Below, piece by piece: positions 33,568-42,514 of a stretch of 64,000 nt of DNA. The stretch lies in contig DATGFN010000019.1 in the NCBI GenBank assembly GCA_035308965.1, forward strand, positions 248,001 through 312,000, given 5' to 3'. The stretch's first letter is position 1; each line of letters begins with the position of its first letter. This stretch comes from DASYXZ01 sp035308965. GTDB taxonomy: Bacteria; Acidobacteriota; Terriglobia; UBA7540. Position numbers and translations under genes: made by a program. The notes beneath the pieces are model-generated. The model searched no databases and was not told the origin of the DNA. It saw only the letters and a program-made list of their open reading frames with translations.

Positions 33568-35822
33568 TACCAGCCGAACGCCTCAAAGAGCATTCGATTA
33601 ATCTCGGGATCGGTTCGGAACGCTTCCAGGAACTTGCTGCCGGTCACCAGGAGGGTGAATGGGGGCGTGGTTTCCTCGATCGCTTTGGCCAGTGTCCGCC
33701 TGATCTCGGGGAGGTCTCCCAGTCCAATATAGATGGACAAGGGCGCGAATGCAGGTAAGAATTCACCGCGACCTCCCCGGTCCTCCAACTCGCGCAACAG
33801 CCGGGTGGCATCGTCAAAACGCCCGGCGCGTCCGTAAACCTGGCCCAGATTCCCCACGTAAATCGGAGCACGCGACAAAGTAACAGCGCGCTCGAGCGAT
33901 TGGATCGCCTCCTCATGGCGTCCCAGGCCGCTGAGCGCCATGCCTCGGATCCACAGTCCGAGAATGTAATCAGGTTGTAGCTCGAGTGCCTTTTGTGCAG
34001 CGCGCTCTGCCGCTTCGAAACGCCCCAAGCTTTGGTCTGTGACTGCGGCAATCCCGAAAACGAACGAAGAGAGGGGGTCCAATCGGCACGCCAGGTCCGT
34101 ATACTTAACTGAATCCTCCCCACGCCCGGCCATCGCCAGAAACATGCCGTAATACACCTGCGCAAGGGAAGATCGGGGATTAATGGCGATGGCTTTCAGA
34201 AAATGTGGCTCGGCCTCTCGCCACGCTCGCTCGAAATATAAGGCGTAGAAGCCGCGCGAGAAGTTTACTTCCCACAGAGTAGGCGCCAAGGCAGTGGCGC
34301 GCGTCATGGCGGCATGAGCGGCCGGTTTGCCCGCCTCGGCAGACACCAAGCCGTAAACGCGAAAGATTCCGTGGCAATCCGCCAGCCCGGCGTAAGCCAG
34401 ACCGTACTCGGGATCGAGCTTGATGGCCTGCTCGAAACTCTGAAGGGCCATGCGGATGGACGTCGGGGATCGCTGGTGCCAGAAGTGGCGCCCCTTGAGA
34501 TAGAGCTCGTAGGCTTCAAGATTTTCCGTCGCGCGCTTGGCGCCGCCGGTGAGCGTCACCTTGAGCCGCTCGGCGATGGCGCGGGCGATTTCGTCCTGAA
34601 CGTCGAAAATGTCCTCCATCTTGCGGTCGTATCGTTCTGACCAGAGTTGGAAGCCGTTCTTGACGTCAATGAGCTGAACTGTGACGCGCACTCGATTGCC
34701 GGCGCGGCGGACACTGCCTTCCAGCACATTCGCCACGTGCAGTTTGCTTGCAATTTCACTTATTTCGGTAGCCTTGCCCTTGAACGAGAATGATGAGGTG
34801 CGGGCGGCCACGCTCAGGCCTTGGACCTGGCTCAACGCATTCAGAATTTCCTCGGCCAGGCCGTCGCTGAAAAATTCGTTTTCAGGATCGGCGCTCAGGT
34901 TTTGAAAAGGCAACACCGCCACGGAAGGTCCGGAATCCGTCACGCCGGCGGCCGCTTGGGTGCCCGACGAAGGCCGCGCCGCCTCCGCCACCATGTCCGC
35001 AAATTCGTTGGCGATGTCGCGCGCCGTCTGCACGCGTTGGCGGGGATCCTTCTCCAGGCAGCGCCGGATGATGCGCGCCAGGTCGGCGGGCAGATCGGTG
35101 CGGGCATCCGTGACCGGCGACGGTGTATCTCGAAGGATTGACGAAGTGAGTTCAGCCGAAGATTGGCCCTGGAATGGACGCCGCCCGGTAGCCATTTGAT
35201 AAAGGATAATGCCCAGCGAAAAAATGTCGGAGCGATGGTCCAGCGAGCGGCCCGCAATCTGTTCGGGAGACATGTAAGCCGGCGTCCCCATCACCATGCC
35301 CGCTTGCGTATGGTGCGCAGCAGTCTGGGTGGCGTCGGCGTGGCTGGCCGCGCGAGTCTCCTTGGCCAGGCCGAAGTCCAGCACCTTCACCCGGCCGTCG
35401 TCGGTCACCATCACGTTGGCGGGTTTCAGGTCACGATGAACGATGCCCTTTTCGTGCGCCGCGGCCAGGGCTTCAGCCATGGCAATGGCGATCTTGGCCA
35501 GGCGCCCGACCGGAAAACCGCCCTCAGGAATGCGACGATCGAGCGACTGCCCTTCCACCAATTCCATGGTAAGGAAGTGGATGCCCTCTGTCTCTTCTAC
35601 TGAAAATATTGTGACAATGTGCGGATGGTTGAGCGCAGCGAGGGCTTTCGCTTCGCGCTGGAAGCGCGCCAGGCGTTCGGGATCGAGCGCCATCTCGGCG
35701 GGCAATACTTTTAGGGCTACATCGCGCCCGAGTTTGGTGTCAGTGGCACGGTAGACCTCACCCATGCCGCCCGCGCCAATGGGAGCAGTAATACGATAGT
35801 GGGAAAGAGAACGGCCGATCAG
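33567..35822 (-). CDS. Ser/Thr protein kinase with TolB-like and TPR domains, probable CTG start
   Basis: First of three tandem kinase genes. The kinase domain has IGAGGMGEVYRATD, VALKVLP, HRDLKPANVMV and DFGLAKE. A TolB-like module follows (SVAVLPFQNLSADPENEF, about 300-440), then TPR helices to the end. No ATG, GTG or TTG exists close to the conserved N-terminus: the frame is open to a TTG at 35975, adding 51 unrelated residues. At 35822 there is CTG ATC GGC CGT preceded by GGAGG at 6-base spacing, giving MIGRSLSHYRI, which matches the next kinase (MIGRTIAHYKI). I therefore prefer a CTG start (751 residues). The stop overlaps the next ATG. Confidence 0.85.
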   Translation of the reverse strand: MIGRSLSHYRITAPIGAGGMGEVYRATDTKLGRDVALKVLPAEMALDPERLARFQREAKALAALNHPHIVTIFSVEETEGIHFLTMELVEGQSLDRRIPEGGFPVGRLAKIAIAMAEALAAAHEKGIVHRDLKPANVMVTDDGRVKVLDFGLAKETRAASHADATQTAAHHTQAGMVMGTPAYMSPEQIAGRSLDHRSDIFSLGIILYQMATGRRPFQGQSSAELTSSILRDTPSPVTDARTDLPADLARIIRRCLEKDPRQRVQTARDIANEFADMVAEAARPSSGTQAAAGVTDSGPSVAVLPFQNLSADPENEFFSDGLAEEILNALSQVQGLSVAARTSSFSFKGKATEISEIASKLHVANVLEGSVRRAGNRVRVTVQLIDVKNGFQLWSERYDRKMEDIFDVQDEIARAIAERLKVTLTGGAKRATENLEAYELYLKGRHFWHQRSPTSIRMALQSFEQAIKLDPEYGLAYAGLADCHGIFRVYGLVSAEAGKPAAHAAMTRATALAPTLWEVNFSRGFYALYFERAWREAEPHFLKAIAINPRSSLAQVYYGMFLAMAGRGEDSVKYTDLACRLDPLSSFVFGIAAVTDQSLGRFEAAERAAQKALELQPDYILGLWIRGMALSGLGRHEEAIQSLERAVTLSRAPIYVGNLGQVYGRAGRFDDATRLLRELEDRGGRGEFLPAFAPLSIYIGLGDLPEIRRTLAKAIEETTPPFTLLVTGSKFLEAFRTDPEINRMLFEAFGW

Positions 35823-36037
35823 ATCGAGCCTCCGGGAAGTTGGGCAGATGTCAGGTGCAGTGTTGTTTCTGGACGAAGTACGCGATGATTCTACAACAAA
35901 GGAGCCGAAGCTGGGAAGTTGAGTTGAAGGAGTCGGGAAAGAGCGGTTCCATTTGGCGAGATTATACTTTGGCAAGAAGGACGACGCCGCGATTCAAATC
36001 CTGAAAGCAAGATGCTAATGGAAATGGTCCAGTCAGC

Positions 36038-36436
36038 TTATGCGTCGACTTTTTCGCGGCCCAGGGTGCGGATATCCAAAATGCGTGAGGTGATGATGGT
36101 GCGAAATACCGGGTGGCGGAATTCCAGGTGCATTCCGCGGCCGATGAAGCGAACCTTCAGCATGGAGCCGCCCCAGGTGGAGCCCGCGATTCTCACCGGA
36201 ACGGGTTCGGGACAGTACTGCGGGTGGCCCCAAATCAATTCATCCCCGTGACCGCGCACCTCAATCGTGTACCAACGATTTTGCGTCTCTACTTCCAATT
36301 TTACGCCCTCGCCTAAATCATCCAGGCAAACGCCACCTTCAATCTCCGACTGTACAATGTTGTGGTTGACCTCGTCGCCAAAGTTGGGATGAGGCATGAA
36401 GGGTCTGGGATCAGGGACCGCCGCCTGAGTAGCCAT
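36038..36436 (-). CDS. Conserved hypothetical protein
   Basis: A 132-residue soluble, beta-rich protein without signal peptide or membrane segment. I do not recognise a family. Notable stretches are YTIEVRGHGDELIWGHPQYC and MLKVRFIGRGMHLEFRHP. Composition and codon use look like the neighbouring genes, so it is probably a real gene. It is single, divergent from the coiled-coil protein gene on the plus strand. Confidence 0.65.
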   Translation of the reverse strand: MATQAAVPDPRPFMPHPNFGDEVNHNIVQSEIEGGVCLDDLGEGVKLEVETQNRWYTIEVRGHGDELIWGHPQYCPEPVPVRIAGSTWGGSMLKVRFIGRGMHLEFRHPVFRTIITSRILDIRTLGREKVDA

Positions 36437-36629
36437 ACTTATTCACCCCGCCGGTTCAAGGTTCAAGCATACAACGCTCCACCGGTCACTTGCAAATGTA
36501 TCTTTCCTTTACGGCATATCCAAGTCGAGGGCATAGATTTTCTGCATGTCAATTTCGCGCAAAGCCAGCAGCCAGTCATCCGGCGCCTGGCAATCGCACG
36601 CGATCCCTCTCAGGTGTTATACTCCGCCC

Positions 36630-37037
36630 ATGGTCTACATCATCAGTCTATTGTCTGTGGCCGCGTTCCCCCTGGCGGTGGCGGCGTATGGGGGACACCT
36701 GGCGGCCAAGGTTCTCGATCGCGGTGAACGCCGGAAAGCGCTTTCCATTGTCTGGGTGCTGGCGATCGTGGGATTTCTATTGTCAGTCTGGCAACAGGTG
36801 CTCGTTTACCGCTCCGACCGCGCGCATGACCTTCAACAGGCGGCAGTGGAAGCCAAGGCCGACGCCGACCAGAAGCAACTGCGGGAGAAATTGGATAGCA
36901 GCTTGAAACGCCAGGAAGACGTGCAGAAAGAACTGGGCAGCATTGTGCAATTCCTGCATACGCCCCAACCCCGGATGGACTCGAAGCAACTTGCCGTGGC
37001 TACGTCCAAGATGGTTGAGGACGCCATGCACCATTAA
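36630..37037 (+). CDS. Small membrane protein with two helices and a coiled coil
   Basis: I start it at ATG 36630 (MVYIISLLSV), giving 135 residues. There are two hydrophobic segments (about 1-22 and 40-62), then a charged helix (about 70-112, rich in Gln, Lys, Glu and Asp) likely to form a coiled coil. No family is recognised. It precedes the His-rich membrane protein gene by 78 bp on the same strand. Confidence 0.6.
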   Translation: MVYIISLLSVAAFPLAVAAYGGHLAAKVLDRGERRKALSIVWVLAIVGFLLSVWQQVLVYRSDRAHDLQQAAVEAKADADQKQLREKLDSSLKRQEDVQKELGSIVQFLHTPQPRMDSKQLAVATSKMVEDAMHH

Positions 37038-37115
37038 GCTCGCGGCCACCCGCAGACCCCGCAAAAAAAACGCAAGCCGCGAAACCAAACATCCCGGTGT
37101 TTCATCTCTTAAAAC

Positions 37116-38189
37116 ATGGCCACGGCTACGCTCAGCGTTCAGGCTCCTCCCAAGGCAAATTGGATTATTTCCAACAAGACCGACCTCCTATGGTTCTCAC
37201 TGGGCGGCGCCGCTAGCGCCTACGCGTTCTGGGCGCTATGGCGATTCGCACACGCGCCGCTCCTTTTGTTGGTCGCCATTTGGGCCATCGTGTTTGATGA
37301 GACGCACGGCTTCGCCACCATTTCGCGTACTTATCTTGACGCCGAGGAGCGCGCCCGCCGCGGACGCTGGCTGTGGAGAAGCCTGGGGTTCTTCCTCCTC
37401 ATCGGGCCGGTGATGATCCTGCTGCACCTGGGCGACTGGCTGGAGCTGGCCACGGAATTATGGGGCTACTATCATATTTTTAAGCAACACTACGGCTTCA
37501 TGATGATGTACAAGAAGAAGAATCGCGACTTCGACCCCGCGGACATGCGACTGGACCAGGTATTTTTCGCCGTGGCGTTTTACTATCCCTTCCTGACTTA
37601 CCCGCTGCATAACGCGGAAGCGGCCGAGCTGCTGCCCTTCCCCATTCCGCCCCGCGCCGGACTGGTTTACGAAGATGTTCTGCTGTTTCTGCTCATCTTG
37701 ATTTCGTTGGTTTACGTGGCGCGGCAAGTTATCAAGTGGCGCCAGGGACTGTCGCTGAATTGGCCCAAGCAGATTTTGTTCGCCGCCGCCATTCCCGTCA
37801 ATTACCTTCTCTTCCGCAGCGCCATGCCGCTCCTCGGCGTTTATGCGGCGGTGACGATCTACCACAACGTCCAGTACCACCGCCTGGTCTGGTACTACAA
37901 CCAGAACAAGTACGGCGGAGAAAGCAAAAAGCCCCGGGACTTCGGGCTCGCCACCTTGATCAACAGCCGCTGGCTGATCTATGTTGCCTGCGCCGGATTC
38001 TACGCCATTGTGTTCGACTTCATCCCCCGTTTCATCATGAAAGCCAACTTCGGCATGATGGACGTGGGCACACGCAACCAAATCCTGTTTTCATTCTTCG
38101 CCGCGCCCGGCTTGCTCCATTACTGGATCGACGGCCACATCTGGAAAGTCCGCTCCGACCCCGACGTGAAAACTTACTTGAAACTTTGA
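37116..38189 (+). CDS. His-rich multi-pass membrane protein of unknown function
   Basis: A 357-residue protein with about eight hydrophobic segments. His residues recur at predicted membrane edges: DETHGF near 66-70, LLHLGDW, YHIFKQHYGF near 120-130, YHNVQYHR near 249-256, and LHYWIDGHIWK near 335-345. The pattern recalls membrane metal-dependent oxygenases (desaturase- or Blh-like) but I cannot assign a family. Such His clusters usually bind iron. It may form a unit with the small coiled-coil protein upstream. Confidence 0.7.
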   Translation: MATATLSVQAPPKANWIISNKTDLLWFSLGGAASAYAFWALWRFAHAPLLLLVAIWAIVFDETHGFATISRTYLDAEERARRGRWLWRSLGFFLLIGPVMILLHLGDWLELATELWGYYHIFKQHYGFMMMYKKKNRDFDPADMRLDQVFFAVAFYYPFLTYPLHNAEAAELLPFPIPPRAGLVYEDVLLFLLILISLVYVARQVIKWRQGLSLNWPKQILFAAAIPVNYLLFRSAMPLLGVYAAVTIYHNVQYHRLVWYYNQNKYGGESKKPRDFGLATLINSRWLIYVACAGFYAIVFDFIPRFIMKANFGMMDVGTRNQILFSFFAAPGLLHYWIDGHIWKVRSDPDVKTYLKL

Positions 38190-38247
38190 CGCTCGATTCC
38201 TACCCGGCGTCCTGTCCAACGCCAAGCGCGGCGAATTGTCCTCACCG

Positions 38248-39321
38248 TTAATTCTTGGATCCATTCCTGGTGTAAACCAAAACGTGAAACGTTCCGGGCA
38301 CAGGCGGACGTTGGGGACGAGGCCGATCCGCGGTGGGCGCCGAAGGAGGGCCGAATTCCACCGTATCCACAAAGAGGTTGTGGGTCTTGGTATCGAGCCC
38401 CATGGTCTTGGCCCCGTATTCGGTGGTGACGGTTTCAACCTCGCTGTATTTGTCCGGCGAATCTTCGTGGAATATATGGATCTTTCCTTCGCGCGTCGAG
38501 GCGAAGATCAGGCCGGTCTCCGGCTCGAAGGCGGCGGCATCCACCCCGGCAGAAATGGGGAACGACTGGACAACTTTTCCATTTTCGGCATTCATCACCA
38601 CCAGCATCTGTGGATTCCGGCCGGCGCTGAACAACCGCTCATGCTTGATGTCCATGGCCAAAGCGGTGGGCCCGCCCGCCGGGGCAACCGGCCAGGTGGA
38701 CTTGATGGCGAGGGTCCGTGAGTTAATGGCAACGAGTTCATTCTTGTCTTCGATGTTGACGTAGACCGTGCCCTTCCCATCGGCAACGGCGAATTCTGGC
38801 CCGCCGTCCAACTTGATGGTTCCTACCACGCTTCCCGTCTTGGCATCAATCACGGTCGCGCTGTGCGGGTCTCCTTCCATGACGAACACGCGCTTGGAGG
38901 CTGGATCGTAAACAATGGAGTCAGCGTCCTTGTCGGCATTCACTTCGCCAATCACCTTGAGGCTCTTCAGGTCGAAAATAATCACTTTGCCTTGCGCCCC
39001 GTCGGTGATAAATCCCCGGTCAAACTCGTGGGCAACGGCAACTCCGTGGTCCTGCTTCAACCCGGTAATGTTGCCGATGAGAGTCCCATCGTCGGCGTCG
39101 AGCACTTTGATCTCCGTGCCATGCGACACGTAGACGCGGCGCGCGGCAGAGTCCACCGCAATATAGTCAAAGTATTCCCGAGTCGCGCCCTCGGCTGGTC
39201 CGAAACCGTATTTTGTGAGCAGGTGGTATCCGCCCGTCGCCGCCATAGTGAAAGATATGGCGCCAAGAAAGGCGAAAAACATTCCTATTGCAAGACGTCC
39301 AAGTCTGGATGATGTTTTCAT
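38248..39321 (-). CDS. Secreted YVTN/YncE-type beta-propeller protein
   Basis: A 357-residue protein with N-terminal signal peptide (LAIGMFFAFLGAISFTMA) and about seven YVTN-like blades, e.g. IKVLDADDGTLIGNI, VIIFDLKSLKVIGEV, ATVIDAKTGSVVGTI and MLVVMNAENGKVVQS. A Pro/Arg-rich linker (about 318-340) precedes the C-terminal strand. Such proteins sit in the periplasm or on the surface and usually have binding or scaffold roles. Stand-alone gene, convergent with the membrane-protein gene. Confidence 0.85.
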   Translation of the reverse strand: MKTSSRLGRLAIGMFFAFLGAISFTMAATGGYHLLTKYGFGPAEGATREYFDYIAVDSAARRVYVSHGTEIKVLDADDGTLIGNITGLKQDHGVAVAHEFDRGFITDGAQGKVIIFDLKSLKVIGEVNADKDADSIVYDPASKRVFVMEGDPHSATVIDAKTGSVVGTIKLDGGPEFAVADGKGTVYVNIEDKNELVAINSRTLAIKSTWPVAPAGGPTALAMDIKHERLFSAGRNPQMLVVMNAENGKVVQSFPISAGVDAAAFEPETGLIFASTREGKIHIFHEDSPDKYSEVETVTTEYGAKTMGLDTKTHNLFVDTVEFGPPSAPTADRPRPQRPPVPGTFHVLVYTRNGSKN

Positions 39322-39500
39322 GTGAATTCTCCCTTAATTTAGAAATCACTGCTAAGTAAGAATCGATCAGTTTTAAATGGGGCTGCATTATAACGTTTTG
39401 GGAGATTTCTGCAATATCGGGAAATTGAAGAAACAGATTCTGGGCGAATCGGAGACTTGGTGCGATTGCAATCATCCGAATCTGTGATAGCATTGATGGC

Positions 39501-39749
39501 ATGGCAAGCATCACCATCCGTCGACTGGAGGCATCCACGAAAACACGTTTGCGCATTCGCGCCGCAAGCCGTGGCCGATCGATGGAGCAGGAAGCCCGTG
39601 AAATACTAAGAGCGGCACTCACGGCAGAGAAAACCGGCCCGTCCAATCTGACTGATTCCATTCGGCGCCGGTTCAAGGCAGTGGGAGGAGTGGAGCTCCC
39701 CGACCTGCCTCGCGAACCCATGCGTCAGGCGATTCGATTCGGTAAATGA
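39501..39749 (+). CDS. FitA-like ribbon-helix-helix antitoxin
   Basis: An 82-residue protein. The N-terminal RHH motif (ITIRRLEASTKTRLRIRAAS) and SMEQEAREILRAAL are typical of FitA/VapB-type antitoxins, which bind DNA as dimers and repress their own operon. The C-terminal part should cover the toxin active site. It overlaps the PIN-toxin gene by 4 bp (ATGA). Confidence 0.88.
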   Translation: MASITIRRLEASTKTRLRIRAASRGRSMEQEAREILRAALTAEKTGPSNLTDSIRRRFKAVGGVELPDLPREPMRQAIRFGK

Positions 39750-40168
39750 TTATTCTGGATACGAACGTCCTTTCCGAATTGATGAAACCAGCCCCGTCGG
39801 TCCGGGTGCTCGGTTGGTTGGGTCAATATCCCCCCTCGCGCCTTTTCATAACAGCCATTACCCAGGCTGAAATTCTGTATGGATTGGAACTTCTTCCCAA
39901 GGGAAAGAGGCGGACCACATTGCAATCGGCTGTGGAAGGGATGTTTACGGAAGATTTCGCCGGACGAATCCTTCCTTTCGACAGCGATGCGGCACGAGTG
40001 TTTCCACAAATTGCATACGCACGCCGCACTCTGGGGCGTCCAGTAACTCAATTTGACACCCAAATCGCAGCTATTGCCCGTGCGCGTGGCGCCGCCATCG
40101 CAACACGCAATACGTCTGACTTCGACAACTGTGGGATCGCGCTGCTCAATCCATGGAGTGATGCGTGA
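39746..40168 (+). CDS. FitB/VapC-like PIN-domain ribonuclease toxin
   Basis: A 140-residue PIN protein with all four acidic positions: Asp5 (LDTN), Glu42 (AEILYG), Asp104 (TQFDTQIAA) and Asp125 (NTSDF). Toxins of this family cleave structured RNA, often tRNA, in a Mg-dependent reaction. Start and length are typical. Paired with the overlapping antitoxin upstream. Confidence 0.92.
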   Translation: MIILDTNVLSELMKPAPSVRVLGWLGQYPPSRLFITAITQAEILYGLELLPKGKRRTTLQSAVEGMFTEDFAGRILPFDSDAARVFPQIAYARRTLGRPVTQFDTQIAAIARARGAAIATRNTSDFDNCGIALLNPWSDA

Positions 40169-40301
40169 CCTCTTCTCGCGACCCATGTTTGAAAACACCT
40201 TTCCCCTCGACGCCCGCAAATTTTCCGGATAAGCTTTGCGGTCTGAGGAGGCAGGCACCCGAAACAATTCCGCTTTCATGGCCTGCCGAACTCGCGCCAC
40301 G

Positions 40302-41321
40302 ATGATCCTCGACAAACTGAAGCAACGCGCCAGGGAAAATCCCCAACACATCGTTCTTTTCGAGGGAGAAGAAGATCGCACCCTGGTGGCGGCGGAGAAA
40401 TTGGAGAAGGAAAATCTGGCGCGTATTACGCTGCTGGGAAAAGTGGAAAAAATTCAGGCGCGCCTGAAGACGCTTGGGATGTCCCCTTTGCGCGCCACGC
40501 TGATCGATCCCGCCGCCAGCGAAAAATTGAAAAAATATGCCCGGCATCTGCACGAGCGACGTCGTGCCAAGGGCATGACGGAATCAGAAGCGCTCGAAAC
40601 AGCGGCCGTTTCCCGCTATTTTGCCGGCCTGATGGTGGCCACCGGAGATGCGGACGGCTCCGTGGGCGGCGCGCTTTCCACCACCGCCGATGTGGTGCGA
40701 GCGGCGCTGTGGACCTTTGGCCCCGCGCCGGGGATTGCGCGGGTGTCGAGTTTCTTCCTGATGATTTCACCCAACAAAAAGTTGGGGGCGGAAGGCGCGT
40801 GCCTGTTCGCCGATTGCGCCGTGGTGCCCGACCCAACACCCGCTCAACTCGCCGATATCGCCACCGCCACCGCGCATAATGCGCGCGCGCTGCTGGGGGT
40901 GGAACCGCGAGTCGCACTCCTTTCATTCTCCACCAAAGGCAGCGCCGCGCACGCCAGAGTGAAGGACGTGCAGGAGGCGGTGAGAACTTTACGCGCGCGC
41001 GCCGCACACGAGCCACAATTCCATTTCGACGGCGAACTCCAGTTGGACGCAGCCGTGGTGCCGGAAATCGCGGCGCGCAAGGCGCCCGGATCGAGCGTGG
41101 CCGGCCGGGCCAATGTTTTCATTTTCCCCGACCTGAATTCGGGCAACATCGCCTATAAGCTCGCCGAGCGCTTTGGGAATTGCGCCGCCATCGGTCCCAT
41201 CCTTCAAGGCCTGGCGCGGCCCGCCAACGATTTGTCGCGCGGTTGCTCGGCGGAGGATATTGTGAACGTGGCCGCCATCACCGCCGTCCAATCCATCAGC
41301 GCAAGAAAAATTCATTCATAA
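40302..41321 (+). CDS. pta: Phosphate acetyltransferase
   Basis: I start it at ATG 40302 (MILDKLKQRA), giving 339 residues, the normal length for the short PTA/PTB type. Conserved stretches: IVLFEGEEDRTLVAAEKL, GLMVATGDADGSVGGA, NARALLGVEPRVALLSFSTKG, GRANVFIFPDLNSGNIAYKL and GPILQGLARPANDLSRGCS. It interconverts acetyl-CoA and acetyl phosphate. No acetate kinase gene is adjacent. The frame extends upstream to 40236 without homology. Confidence 0.92.
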   Translation: MILDKLKQRARENPQHIVLFEGEEDRTLVAAEKLEKENLARITLLGKVEKIQARLKTLGMSPLRATLIDPAASEKLKKYARHLHERRRAKGMTESEALETAAVSRYFAGLMVATGDADGSVGGALSTTADVVRAALWTFGPAPGIARVSSFFLMISPNKKLGAEGACLFADCAVVPDPTPAQLADIATATAHNARALLGVEPRVALLSFSTKGSAAHARVKDVQEAVRTLRARAAHEPQFHFDGELQLDAAVVPEIAARKAPGSSVAGRANVFIFPDLNSGNIAYKLAERFGNCAAIGPILQGLARPANDLSRGCSAEDIVNVAAITAVQSISARKIHS

Positions 41322-41396
41322 ATCGCAACTCATGTAAAATTGGAACAGGCGGAGCAGAGCAAATCGCGGGCCATAGACATTTTTCGCGGGCATGAA

Positions 41397-42308
41397 ATGT
41401 TACAAAATCAATCGAAAGAAACTTCGGTGATGGAAACTAACTCCATTCGGCGAAGCGATCGGCTTGCGCTGGAGCTTCCGCTCCAACTCTCGGGCACAGA
41501 TTGCACGGGCCAGGGCTACATCGAGCAGGGCAGCACGCAGCTCCTCAGCCGCCATGGGGCCAAAGTCGTCCTGAATCGGAAACTTCTGCCCAACCAGGAA
41601 CTTTCACTGCGATGCCTATCCACCGGCTTGGCCGCGGAAGCAAGGGTGGTCGGACAGGTGGGCCGTGGTCCGCAAGGCTACTTTTACGGAGTTGAATTTC
41701 TGGATTTTTACGCCAACCCCTGGAAGATAGATTTTCCTCCCCCGGCCGAATTCCGCCAATCCGTGGCGCGCGCCTTCCTGGAGTGCGCAAGGTGCAAATC
41801 GCGCGCGGTGACCTACTTGTCAGAAATCGAGGCGGAGATTTTTGAGGCGAACCGGTGCCTTTCGCGGAACTGCAAGACCTGCAACGCCATGGGACTTTGG
41901 ACAGAACCGGATAGCCTGCCCGCCCACAAACCGGTATCCGAACGCAATTCGCCGGAGGAACACTTGCAGGCCACTCTGGCCAGGTGGATGAATTCCATGA
42001 ATGAGCGCAAGGAGGCCAAGCCGAATTTGCGCATGGCAGCGTGTGTACGCTCGCCTGAATTTGGCGAGGATGTAATGACTACCGAAGAGGTTTCTCCCAC
42101 CGGCTTTCGTTTTAAGAGTCCCAAGCGGTATACCAGGAACTCCATCATCGAAATTGCTGTCCCATACTCACGCAAGCCGGGAAATGTTTTCGTGCTGGCC
42201 CAAATCGAGTGGGACCGCGCCCTTCCCAATGAGGGCGTAACACTTTACGGGGCGTGCTACGTCCAGATGCAGGGCAGCACCATCCAGCGCATCGAAGCGA
42301 AGCCCTGA
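41397..42308 (+). CDS. PilZ-type protein with central zinc-ribbon-like motif
   Basis: About 303 residues from ATG 41397; ATG 41430 is an alternative start. The N-terminal part begins RRSDRLALELPLQL and has the beta-barrel pattern of PilZ-like domains. A central segment holds C-x2-C (CARC) and C-x5-C-x2-C (CLSRNCKTC), a likely zinc site. The C-terminal part (RMAACVRSPEFGEDVMTTEE, SPTGFRFKSPKRY) looks like a second PilZ-like barrel. PilZ domains usually bind cyclic di-GMP; the RxxxR and D/NxSxxG motifs are imperfect here, so binding is uncertain. Confidence 0.65.
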   Translation: MLQNQSKETSVMETNSIRRSDRLALELPLQLSGTDCTGQGYIEQGSTQLLSRHGAKVVLNRKLLPNQELSLRCLSTGLAAEARVVGQVGRGPQGYFYGVEFLDFYANPWKIDFPPPAEFRQSVARAFLECARCKSRAVTYLSEIEAEIFEANRCLSRNCKTCNAMGLWTEPDSLPAHKPVSERNSPEEHLQATLARWMNSMNERKEAKPNLRMAACVRSPEFGEDVMTTEEVSPTGFRFKSPKRYTRNSIIEIAVPYSRKPGNVFVLAQIEWDRALPNEGVTLYGACYVQMQGSTIQRIEAKP

Positions 42309-42514
42309 CGCGCAAATCCTGCCTTAACCTGACCCGTCAATCGCTGTAAGAAAAGATATACTGTGCGGGATTATCTGAAGCTATTATAAAAATATATGAT
42401 GTAACGGAATGGGCAGCTTATGAGTTTGAATACCATCCGCCGCACCAATCCAGTTTTTGGTTTTGTGATGTGGATAGACTAAATTGGCGCCCAATCAAGC
42501 TGCAGGCGGGACTT
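42309..42514. promoter_or_regulatory. AT-rich candidate promoter region of the large lipoprotein
   Basis: AT-rich region before the lipoprotein gene with candidate -10 sequences (TATTATAAAAATAT near 42381-42396). No definite -35 was fixed. Confidence 0.3.
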
